Positions 7,185-15,727 of a DNA stretch of 17,006 nt are shown piece by piece. The notes under the pieces are model-generated. The model saw only the letters and a program-made list of their open reading frames with translations, was not told where the DNA came from and searched no databases. Source of the DNA: Pseudomonadota bacterium (GTDB lineage: Bacteria > Pseudomonadota > Gammaproteobacteria > Burkholderiales > Ferrovaceae); contig JAJZPY010000036.1 in assembly GCA_021811005.1 (NCBI GenBank), positions 1 to 17,006 of the forward strand, read 5' to 3'. The translations under genes and the position numbers were made by a program. Within the stretch, counting starts at the first letter, position 1; every line of letters begins with the position of its first letter.

Positions 7185-7894
7185 ATGTGCGCCGAAGCGC
7201 GGCGATCCTGGGCAGTCTGCTGTGGGGAGCCCTGGTCGGCGCTGTACCGGCGGGAGCCGACGAAGCGCCGGCCCATGAGACGGTGCGCGCGGTCTACCGT
7301 CTTTATTACGGCGGGCTGCCCATGGGCGAAGTGATCGAGCGCTGGCAGCGCGACGGCGAGCGCTACCAGCTGCGCAGTGAAGCACATCCTTATCCGGTGG
7401 TGCGCTGGCTGGCACCTTCCTTCGTTGAACGCAGCGATGGCGTCATCAGGGACGGTTTTCTCCGGCCAGACCGGTTCGAGCACCAGCGCAGCGACGATCC
7501 CCAGCCCCTGATTGCCGAATTCCGTTGGGACCAGGGACAGCTGGTGCAGCACTTCGACGGCAGGACGGAAACGCTGCCTCTGGCCCCGTACACCCAGGAC
7601 ATGCAATCCATCAAATACCTGTATCGCGCAGGCGACGCCTGGATCGACCGTGACCTGCCCATGACCACCGGCAAGCGTCTGGAAACCCATCATTTCGTGC
7701 TGCAGGACACCCTCCCGCTGGCCACGGAAGCGGGGCGTTTTGAAACCCGGCACCTGGTGGACCACAACGACCAGGCGCCTTCCCATTTTGAAATCTGGCT
7801 GGCCCAGGACCGGCGCTACCCGCCGGTGCGGATGCAGGTGACCGAACGGGGCCATCGCTGGGAGCAGCGGCTGCTGCAGGTGGAATTCGAATGA
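7181..7894 (+). CDS. DUF3108 domain-containing exported protein
   Basis: A 237-residue protein of unknown function. Residues 1-26 look like a signal peptide: a positive start (MNVRRS), a hydrophobic core (AAILGSLLWGALVGAV) and an AGA cleavage site, so it is probably periplasmic. The mature part begins VRAVYRLYYGGLPMGEV and is rich in aromatic and charged residues typical of beta-strand proteins. PYTQDMQSIKYLYRAG near the middle resembles the DUF3108 family, which is predicted to form a beta-barrel-like fold in the periplasm. It has no cysteine, so no disulfide. It overlaps purN (ATGA at 7181-7184) and the following methyltransferase gene (ATGA at 7891-7894). Family assignment is by recognition, not by a search. 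Confidence 0.8.
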   Translation: MNVRRSAAILGSLLWGALVGAVPAGADEAPAHETVRAVYRLYYGGLPMGEVIERWQRDGERYQLRSEAHPYPVVRWLAPSFVERSDGVIRDGFLRPDRFEHQRSDDPQPLIAEFRWDQGQLVQHFDGRTETLPLAPYTQDMQSIKYLYRAGDAWIDRDLPMTTGKRLETHHFVLQDTLPLATEAGRFETRHLVDHNDQAPSHFEIWLAQDRRYPPVRMQVTERGHRWEQRLLQVEFE

Positions 7895-9159
7895 ACCGCG
7901 TGTTTGTCCCGGCCCGTTTTGACGCCCTGGTGGCGGCCCTCAACGCCGTGACGGTCGGAGATATGCCGGCCGACGTGGCCTTGCATCAGTTTTTCCGATT
8001 GCATCCCGAACTGGGCAGCCAGGACCGTGCCTTTGTGGCGGAAAACCTGTATGCGGCCCTGCGGCGCATCGTCTGGCTGCGCTCCCTGGTGCCGGATGCG
8101 GCGGCGGTGCGCCAGCTGGCCCTGGCCACCCTGCTGCTGGTTCAGGGGCGCAGCGTGCGTGATTTGCAGGCCTTGTGCCGGGATGAGGACGAGCGGCACT
8201 GGCTGGAGTCCCTCAAGCGGGCTTCCGCCAGCGATTCCCTGGCCCAGCAGGCCGACCTGCCGCAATGGGTGGTGGACCGGCTGCTGGCCGACACGCCACC
8301 GGAAACGGTGCTGGCTCTGGGGCGCGCCATGCAGTCGCCGGCGCCGCTCGATCTGCGCGTCAACACCCTCCTGTCCACCCGCGAAGCGGCACTGGAAGCA
8401 CTGCGCGCGGAAGGAATCGCCGCCGAACCAACCCCCTGGTCCCCCATCGGCATTCGCGTGCCGGGCCGCCCGGCCATTCAGCGTCTGCCGTTGTTTGCCG
8501 GGGGACAAGTGGAAGTGCAGGACGAGGGCAGTCAATTGCTGGGTTATCTGGTGGCGCCGCGCCGGCGCGACATGGTCGCTGATTTTTGTGCCGGGGCCGG
8601 TGGCAAGACGCTCATGCTGGGCGCGCTCATGCACAACCAGGGCCGGGTCTATGCCTTTGACGTTTCCGAGCGCCGCCTCAACAATCTCAAGCCGCGGCTC
8701 AAGCGTTCCGGCCTGTCAAACCTTACGCCCGTGCTGATTTCCGGTGAAAACGATGCGCGCGTGCGGCGACTGGCCGGCAAGATGGATCGCGTGCTGGTGG
8801 ACGCACCCTGCAGTGGCCTGGGCACGCTGAGGCGCAACCCCGACCTCAAGCTGCGCCAGAATGAGGCGTCGGTGGCGGAACTGGTGACAAAACAGGCGGC
8901 GATCCTGCGTGCGGCCGCAAGCCTCGTCAAACCCGGCGGACGCCTGGTGTACGCGACTTGCAGCCTGCTGCCCGACGAGAACGACCGCCAGGCGGACCGT
9001 TTTGCGGCCGAACATCCGGAGTTCAAGCCCGTTTCCTGCGGGGCCTTGTTCGCGGCGCAGCACGTGCCGCTGGAAATGGGTGAACGGCTGCACCTGTGGC
9101 CGCAGGTGCATGGAACGGACGGTTTTTTTGCGGCGGTCTGGGAACGGCAGGCGGACTGA
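7891..9159 (+). CDS. RsmB/NOP-family RNA (cytosine-5)-methyltransferase
   Basis: A 422-residue SAM-dependent enzyme predicted to methylate C5 of a cytosine in RNA. The SAM motif I is DFCAGAGGKT (231-240). Motif IV, VDAPCSGLGTLRRNPD (303-318), carries C307, and motif VI, VYATCSLLPDEN (353-364), carries the catalytic C357; two cysteines are the hallmark of this family. The first 150 residues are helical, with some resemblance to the NusB-like region of RsmB. Total length is close to RsmB (429 in E. coli). However, motif I reads CAGAGGKT where RsmB has CAAPGGKT, so this may be a paralogue with a different RNA target. It overlaps the DUF3108 gene by four bases and probably shares its transcript. 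Confidence 0.87.
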   Translation: MNRVFVPARFDALVAALNAVTVGDMPADVALHQFFRLHPELGSQDRAFVAENLYAALRRIVWLRSLVPDAAAVRQLALATLLLVQGRSVRDLQALCRDEDERHWLESLKRASASDSLAQQADLPQWVVDRLLADTPPETVLALGRAMQSPAPLDLRVNTLLSTREAALEALRAEGIAAEPTPWSPIGIRVPGRPAIQRLPLFAGGQVEVQDEGSQLLGYLVAPRRRDMVADFCAGAGGKTLMLGALMHNQGRVYAFDVSERRLNNLKPRLKRSGLSNLTPVLISGENDARVRRLAGKMDRVLVDAPCSGLGTLRRNPDLKLRQNEASVAELVTKQAAILRAAASLVKPGGRLVYATCSLLPDENDRQADRFAAEHPEFKPVSCGALFAAQHVPLEMGERLHLWPQVHGTDGFFAAVWERQAD

Positions 9160-9207
9160 TCGGGAACACGCGCTTTAGGCAATGCAGGCAGAACAGGAGT
9201 CGACAGC

Positions 9208-10461
9208 ATGGATCCAGTGCAGGAAGTGGTTTCGGGTTTTGAAGGATTCTTCCGTTCACTCGTCCAGGCACAGCACCTGTGGCAGTTGCCTGTCCTGCTG
9301 GTGGCGCTGCTGATCGGCGCAGGCGCTTCGATCGCCATGGGGCGGCACCTGCACGGCCAGGATCCCGAACAGCACCGGCGCTTGCGTGCCATTGCGTTTG
9401 CCCTCACCTCCGGCGTGGCCTTGCTGCTGTTCGGACGTTATTTCGGGCACGGGCGTCCCACGCCGTTGCTGCGGGTGGTCACGGACCTGGTTTTTGCCCT
9501 GGCTGCGGCCCGCATCGGGGTTTACGTGATGCGCTACGTGTTGGGACTGTCTTCCCGCACGCTCGCCCTGCAGTCGTTTTTCGTGCGTACCGTCTGGGTC
9601 CTGTTCGCGCTGCATGTCACGGGACTGCTCGACCCCCTCATGGACTTGATGCAGGACATCGGCATCACCATCGGCACGACCTACGTGTCCCTGTTGCAGG
9701 TGATCCAGGCTTCGGTGGTGGTGACGGGCATGCTGGTGCTTTCCCTGTGGCTCGGGCGCGCCCTGGAGCAGCGCCTCATGCGCAGCGACGTCCTGGAAAC
9801 GCACATGCGCGTGATTGCCGCCAAGCTGTTGCGCGGGTTGCTGGTGTTTGTGGGCGTGATCATCGCGCTGCCCCTGGTGGGCATCGATTCCACGTTCCTG
9901 TCCGTGCTGGGCGGTGCCCTGGGTGTGGGCCTGGGTTTTGCCTTGCAGAAGGTGGCAAGCAACTATGTCAGCGGGTTCATCATCCTCATGGACCGCTCCA
10001 TCCGGCTGGGCGACGTGGTGACGGTGGAGGGGCGGCAAGGCACGGTGCTGCGCCTGGAGGCGCGCTGCATTGCGCTGTCGATGCTGGATGGCACCGTGCT
10101 GCTGGTGCCCAACGAAACGTTCCTGACCCAGAGCATCATCAACCACACCTTGCTGGGCACCGGGGTGTGGCGCAACATGCCGGTTGAAGTGGCCTACGGC
10201 AGCGACCTGGAGCGTGCGCGCGCGGTCATGCTGGCGGCAACGCAGGGACAGGCCCAGATCATGACGGACCCGGCCCCTTCGGTGGTGGCCAGCCGCTTTA
10301 CCGGCCACGGCGTGGAACTGACTCTGCAATACGCGGTGTCGAATCCCGGCGCCAGCGAATCGACGCTGCGCTCTGACATGCTGCTGGCCATGCAGCGGGG
10401 ATTCCGCGAAGCCGGCATCTCGGTTCCGGTGCGTGACGGGGCGAACCCGGTTGCGCCCTAG
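9208..10461 (+). CDS. MscS-type mechanosensitive ion channel, long form
   Basis: A 417-residue inner-membrane channel protein that would release solutes on osmotic downshock. The C-terminal half holds the MscS core: a Gly/Ala-rich pore helix LGGALGVGLGFALQKVASNYVSGFIIL (234-260), then the beta domain starting RSIRLGDVVTVEGRQGTV (263-280), LLVPNETFLTQSIINHT (298-314) and a C-terminal alpha/beta domain. E. coli MscS is 286 residues with three membrane helices. Here about six hydrophobic segments precede the pore helix (near 26-44, 60-78, 88-112, 124-144, 158-182 and 206-226). The ATG at 9208 has AGGAG eight bases upstream. It follows the methyltransferase gene by 48 bases, with no terminator visible between them, so read-through is possible. 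Confidence 0.9.
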   Translation: MDPVQEVVSGFEGFFRSLVQAQHLWQLPVLLVALLIGAGASIAMGRHLHGQDPEQHRRLRAIAFALTSGVALLLFGRYFGHGRPTPLLRVVTDLVFALAAARIGVYVMRYVLGLSSRTLALQSFFVRTVWVLFALHVTGLLDPLMDLMQDIGITIGTTYVSLLQVIQASVVVTGMLVLSLWLGRALEQRLMRSDVLETHMRVIAAKLLRGLLVFVGVIIALPLVGIDSTFLSVLGGALGVGLGFALQKVASNYVSGFIILMDRSIRLGDVVTVEGRQGTVLRLEARCIALSMLDGTVLLVPNETFLTQSIINHTLLGTGVWRNMPVEVAYGSDLERARAVMLAATQGQAQIMTDPAPSVVASRFTGHGVELTLQYAVSNPGASESTLRSDMLLAMQRGFREAGISVPVRDGANPVAP

Positions 10462-10502
10462 AATCAGGGAAACTTATGGGTTATGAATCTTTCATTGCAT
10501 TT

Positions 10503-10511
10503 TGTTATAAT
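10503..10511 (+). promoter_or_regulatory. Extended -10 promoter of the desaturase gene
   Basis: The sequence TGTTATAAT matches the full extended -10 consensus TGnTATAAT and lies in an AT-rich gap after mscS. No good -35 lies 17 bases upstream, as expected for an extended -10. Transcription would start near 10518 and give a leader of about 35 bases. AAGGAG at 10538-10543 then sits nine bases before the desaturase ATG. Confidence 0.7.
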
Positions 10512-10552
10512 TTTTGATATCGTTCGAGGCTGATCAGAAGGAGTCAAAATCC

Positions 10553-11737
10553 ATGTTTTCCGGAGTTTTCAACTGGCCCTGGTGGGGCGATGTGCTGGCC
10601 TTACTCGCCATGACCCACGTGACCATCGTGGGAGTCACCGTTTTCCTGCATCGTCACCAGGCGCACCGGGCGCTGGACATGGCTCCGGCTGCCAGCCACT
10701 TTTTCCGTTTCTGGCTGTGGATGACCACCGGCATGGTGACTAAGGAATGGGCCGCCATCCACCGCAAACACCACGCCAAATGCGAAACGGCAGAAGATCC
10801 GCACAGCCCGCAGGTTCTCGGCCTCAACCGGGTGTTGTGGGGTGGCGTTCTGCTGTACGTGAAGGAAAGCCACAACCCGGAAACCATGAGCCGTTACGGA
10901 CATGGCACGCCCGATGACTGGATGGAGCGTCACGTGTACTCGAAGTACAGCCGCCTGGGTGTGACGCTCATGGCGCTGATCGACATGACCCTGTTTGGCG
11001 TGGCGCCCGGATTGCTGATCTGGGGCCTGCAAATGATCTGGATTCCCTTCTGGGCTGCCGGCGTCATCAACGGCGTGGGCCATTTCTGGGGCTATCGCAA
11101 CTTTGAATGCAAGGATGCCAGCACCAACATCTTCCCCTGGGGCATCCTGATCGGCGGGGAGGAACTGCACAACAACCACCACGCTTTCGCCACTTCCGCC
11201 AAGCTGTCCAATCGCTGGTACGAGTTTGACATCGGCTGGCTTTATATCTGCCTGCTGGAAATGGTGGGACAGGCGCGGGTCAAGAACGTGGCGCCGGCGC
11301 TGCGTTTCGATCGCACCAAGTCGGAATGCGACGAAGCAACGCTGCAGGCGATCCTGCTGCACCGCTATGACGTGATTGCCCGTTATGCCCAGGAGCTCGC
11401 GCACACCTGCTCCGTGGAACTGCAGCATCTGGGCGACCACCTCATGGCCCCGATTCCTTCCCGGCGTGAAGCGCTGGCGATGGTGGGCCGCTGGTTGCAC
11501 CGCGAAGAAAAGGATCTGGCCGTGCAAGACCAGCACGCACTGGCCCAGGCCATGGCCGCATCCGGCGCCCTGCAGACGGTGGTGGCCATGAGGCGCGAGC
11601 TGGCGGACCTGTGGACGCGCACCAACGCCACCCGCGAGCAGCTCCTGGAACAGCTCAAGGACTGGTGCCGGCGCGCCGAAGAAAGCGGCATCCAGGAATT
11701 GCGGCGTTTTTCCCAGACGCTGCGCGCTTACGTCTGA
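10553..11737 (+). CDS. Membrane acyl desaturase (delta-9 type) with C-terminal extension
   Basis: A 394-residue di-iron membrane desaturase that should introduce a double bond into acyl chains and so adjust membrane fluidity. The three histidine boxes are HRHQAH (33-38), HRKHH (70-74) and HNNHH (206-210). Hydrophobic segments surround them (about 12-32, 49-63, 137-178 and 225-240). About 140 residues after 255 are charged and predicted helical, with no motif I recognise; bacterial DesA-like proteins of this length often have such a tail. I chose the ATG at 10553 for its AAGGAG site (10538-10543); the frame could be extended to a TTG at 10514, but that lies over the promoter. It is a single-gene unit, with its own promoter and terminator. 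Electron donor and exact acyl substrate are not evident. Confidence 0.9.
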   Translation: MFSGVFNWPWWGDVLALLAMTHVTIVGVTVFLHRHQAHRALDMAPAASHFFRFWLWMTTGMVTKEWAAIHRKHHAKCETAEDPHSPQVLGLNRVLWGGVLLYVKESHNPETMSRYGHGTPDDWMERHVYSKYSRLGVTLMALIDMTLFGVAPGLLIWGLQMIWIPFWAAGVINGVGHFWGYRNFECKDASTNIFPWGILIGGEELHNNHHAFATSAKLSNRWYEFDIGWLYICLLEMVGQARVKNVAPALRFDRTKSECDEATLQAILLHRYDVIARYAQELAHTCSVELQHLGDHLMAPIPSRREALAMVGRWLHREEKDLAVQDQHALAQAMAASGALQTVVAMRRELADLWTRTNATREQLLEQLKDWCRRAEESGIQELRRFSQTLRAYV

Positions 11738-11750
11738 GCGGCGTGGCGAG

Positions 11751-11782
11751 AAGGGCGGCCTCCCGGGGCCGCCTTTTTGTTT
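11751..11782 (+). terminator. Intrinsic terminator after the desaturase gene
   Basis: A GGCGGCC / GGCCGCC hairpin (11754-11760 with 11767-11773, six-base loop) is flanked by AA on the left and followed by TTTTTGTTTT. The stem is all G-C pairs and can extend through the A/T flanks. It begins 13 bases after the desaturase stop and separates it from the cys unit. Confidence 0.9.
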
Positions 11783-11827
11783 TCCTTATATATTCCATTC
11801 GGTTATTATTTCTTAATATTTTAGTCT
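11783..11827 (+). promoter_or_regulatory. AT-rich upstream region with a small dyad, candidate activator site for the cys unit
   Basis: This stretch is strongly AT-rich in an otherwise GC-rich window. It contains an inverted repeat TATTA-TTTCT-TAATA at 11804-11818, centred about 17 bases upstream of the candidate -35. Sulfate assimilation genes in proteobacteria are commonly activated by LysR-type regulators of the CysB/Cbl group, which bind AT-rich sites just upstream of the -35. Assigning this site to CysB is inference; no regulator gene lies in the window. Confidence 0.45.
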
Positions 11828-11855
11828 TTGTCGGTATAAAGACGTTCCCTACAAT
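11828..11855 (+). promoter_or_regulatory. Candidate sigma-70 promoter of the cysI-cysN unit
   Basis: TTGTCG (11828-11833) and TACAAT (11850-11855) are separated by 16 bases, each with two or fewer mismatches to consensus. Transcription would start near 11862, leaving a leader of about 24 bases before the cysI ATG. Such a short leader leaves no room for a riboswitch. Confidence 0.6.
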
Positions 11856-11885
11856 GGAACACTCCAGACCACATCGGGGTTGTCC

Positions 11886-13557
<1,672 letters not shown>

Positions 13558-13565
<8 letters not shown>

Positions 13566-14073
13566 CGTGATTCGCAACCGCCGCATCGAAACCGATTCCT
13601 TTCTGCGCGTGGAATCCCTGGACGGGGTGGCGCCAGACGCCGACGTGCTGGTGCCGCTCGCCCTGCTTGCGACGCAGCGCGATGTCTTGCAGGCCCGTTC
13701 GGGCAAGCTCGGCCTGTGGCTGGAAACCGCCGACGAGCCGGTCGAAGTGGCGCAGTACCTGCCGCTGCTGGACCTGGTGGTGGTGCATTTCGCTTCCTTT
13801 GCCGATGGGCGCGGGCATTCCATAGCCCGGCTGCTGCGCGAACGCCATGGTTTTCGCGGCGAGATCCGGGCGGTGGGGGACGTTTTCAAGGAAACCCTGT
13901 TCTACCTGTCGCGCTGCGGCTTCGACGCCTTCGTGCTGCGGCCGGGCGAAAGCGTGGAAGAAGCGCTGAAAGGTTTTGACGTGTTCAGCGAAGCGTACCA
14001 GGCTTCCGTTGAACGCCCTTCACCCCTCTTTCGTCGGCGCCAGGCGGCCGTTAGCAAAGGGCTGCCGGCATGA
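13558..14073 (+). CDS. DUF934 family protein, putative sulfite reduction accessory
   Basis: A 171-residue cytoplasmic protein with no signal peptide or membrane segment. It matches what I know of the DUF934 family, which is found almost only between cysI and cysH in proteobacteria and is often labelled an oxidoreductase probably involved in sulfite reduction. Recognisable parts are LALLATQRDVLQARSGKLGLWL (38-59), LVVVHFASFADGRGHSIARLLRER (73-96) and IRAVGDVFKETLFYLSRCGFDAFVLR (102-127). The only cysteine is in SRCGFDAF; no flavin, NAD(P)H or iron-sulfur motif is visible, so a direct redox role is not supported by sequence. The start at 13558 overlaps cysI by eight bases, and the stop overlaps cysH as ATGA. 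The longer frame from 13438 lies within cysI. Confidence 0.88.
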
Positions 14074-14756
14074 ACCTGGACGCGCGCGTCGAAGCGACGC
14101 TGGCCCTGCTGCGCCAGGCGGCAGAGGAGTTTCAGCCGCTGGCCCTGGCAAGCAGCCTGGGGGCCGAAGACATGGTGCTGACCGACCTGGTTTTCCGCAA
14201 CCGGTTGCCCGTGACCGTTTTCACGCTTGATACCGGACGCTTGCCCGAACCCACGCAACGCCTGATGGCTCGGGTGAGCGAGCACTATGGCCAGCCGATC
14301 CGCATTTACTTTCCCGAAGCTGCTGACGTGGAACAGTTCGTGGCCCAGCACGGGGTCAACGGGTTCTACGAAGGCATTGCGCAACGCCGGGCCTGCTGCG
14401 GGATCCGCAAGGTGGCGCCCCTGCGGCGCGCCCTGGCCGGGCAAAAAGCCTGGATCACGGGCCTGCGTCGGGACCAGTCGCCTACCCGGACGGCGCTTGC
14501 CGCACAAGCCTGGGACGAGGAGCATGGCCTGACCAAATTCAGCCCGCTGGCCGACTGGAGCCGGGAAGAAGTCTGGGCCTATCTGCACGCGCATCATGTG
14601 CCCTACAACGCGCTGCACGACCAGGGCTATGCCAGCATCGGCTGCAGCCCCTGCACGCGTGCCATCCAGGCCGGCGAAGATGAACGCGCCGGGCGTTGGT
14701 GGTGGGAACATCCCGAAACCAAAGAATGCGGACTGCACCTGTCCGCCGTGTCCTGA
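14070..14756 (+). CDS. cysH: Adenylylsulfate (APS) reductase, assimilatory, CysH family
   Basis: A 228-residue thiol-dependent reductase releasing sulfite from activated sulfate. LALASSLGAEDMVLTDL (24-40) and FTLDTGRLPEPT (51-62) form the PP-loop-like substrate site. CCGIRKVAPL begins with the cysteine pair C109-C110, and GCSPCTRA has C192 and C195. This CC...CxxC set binds a [4Fe-4S] cluster and marks enzymes that use APS; the E. coli PAPS reductase lacks it. The catalytic cysteine is C220 in the C-terminal ECGLH. Direct use of APS fits the lack of an APS kinase gene here. It overlaps DUF934 by four bases and precedes cysD by 14. Confidence 0.94.
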   Translation: MNLDARVEATLALLRQAAEEFQPLALASSLGAEDMVLTDLVFRNRLPVTVFTLDTGRLPEPTQRLMARVSEHYGQPIRIYFPEAADVEQFVAQHGVNGFYEGIAQRRACCGIRKVAPLRRALAGQKAWITGLRRDQSPTRTALAAQAWDEEHGLTKFSPLADWSREEVWAYLHAHHVPYNALHDQGYASIGCSPCTRAIQAGEDERAGRWWWEHPETKECGLHLSAVS

Positions 14757-14770
14757 CCCGAAGGAGCCGC

Positions 14771-15727
14771 ATGAACACCCTCTCCGTATCTGACGTGCTT
14801 GAGCTGCAGCCGCATCATGCCGGCCGCCACGAGCCTCTCGACCACCTCGACCGCCTGGAGTCGGAAGCCATTCACATCATGCGGGAAGTGGCGGCGGAAT
14901 GCCGTCAGCCGGCGTTGCTGTTTTCGGGAGGAAAGGATTCCATCGTCATGCTGCGGCTGGCGGAGAAAGCGTTTCGTCCGGGCCGTTTCCCCTTTCCGTT
15001 GCTGCACATCGACACCGGCCACAATTTCCCCGAAGTGATCGCCTTTCGCGACCGCCGCGTGGCCGAGCTGGGGGAGCGCCTGATTGTGCGCAGCGTGGAA
15101 GAATCCATCCGGCAGGGGCGGGCGCGCGTCAAGGGGCCCAACGACAGTCGCAACGCGTTGCAGGCGGTGACGCTGGTGGACGCCATCAATGAATTCCAGT
15201 TCGATGCCTGCCTGGGCGGGGCGCGCCGGGATGAGGAAAAGGCGCGCGCCAAGGAACGCATTTTTTCCTTTCGCGACGAGTTCGGCGCCTGGGACCCCAA
15301 AAACCAGCGCCCCGAACTGTGGAGCCTGTACAACGCGAGGGTTCATTCCGGCGAAAACCTGCGCGTCTTTCCCATCAGCAACTGGACGGAACTGGACGTG
15401 TGGTCCTACATTGCGCGCGAGCGCCTGGAGGTGCCGGAAATCTACTATGCCCACGAGCGGGAAGTGGTGCGTCGGGGCGCGCAACTGGTGCCGGTCACGG
15501 CGCTCACCCCGCCCCGCGCGGACGACGTTGTGGAACGCCTGTCGGTGCGTTTTCGCACGGTGGGCGACATCACCTGCACCTGCCCGGTGGCGTCCACAGC
15601 GGACACGGTGGCCGCAATCATCGCCGAAACGGCCGTGACGTCGGTGACGGAACGGGGCGCCACGCGCATGGATGACCAGACGTCCGAAGCATCCATGGAA
15701 TTGCGCAAAAAACAGGGGTACTTCTGA
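14771..15727 (+). CDS. cysD: Sulfate adenylyltransferase small subunit
   Basis: A 318-residue ATP sulfurylase subunit that makes APS from sulfate and ATP, driven by GTP hydrolysis in CysN. It carries the PP-loop LFSGGKDSIVMLRLAEKAF (50-68), the LHIDTGHNFPEVIAFRD segment, GGARRDEEKARAKERIFSFRDEFG and a long C-terminal part ending ASMELRKKQGYF, which is characteristic of CysD. E. coli CysD is 302 residues. The ATG at 14771 has AAGGAG at 14761-14766; the frame extends back to 14696 but that part overlaps cysH. The stop and the cysN start share one base (TGATG), so the two subunits are likely made in step. Confidence 0.96.
   Translation: MNTLSVSDVLELQPHHAGRHEPLDHLDRLESEAIHIMREVAAECRQPALLFSGGKDSIVMLRLAEKAFRPGRFPFPLLHIDTGHNFPEVIAFRDRRVAELGERLIVRSVEESIRQGRARVKGPNDSRNALQAVTLVDAINEFQFDACLGGARRDEEKARAKERIFSFRDEFGAWDPKNQRPELWSLYNARVHSGENLRVFPISNWTELDVWSYIARERLEVPEIYYAHEREVVRRGAQLVPVTALTPPRADDVVERLSVRFRTVGDITCTCPVASTADTVAAIIAETAVTSVTERGATRMDDQTSEASMELRKKQGYF

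Noticed and set aside
10462..10480. Possible terminator after mscS (CCCT...AGGG)
   Set aside because: Only a four-base stem with no following T-run.
11862..11885. Possible riboswitch or attenuator in the cysI leader
   Set aside because: The predicted leader is about 24 bases, too short for a SAM or similar riboswitch.
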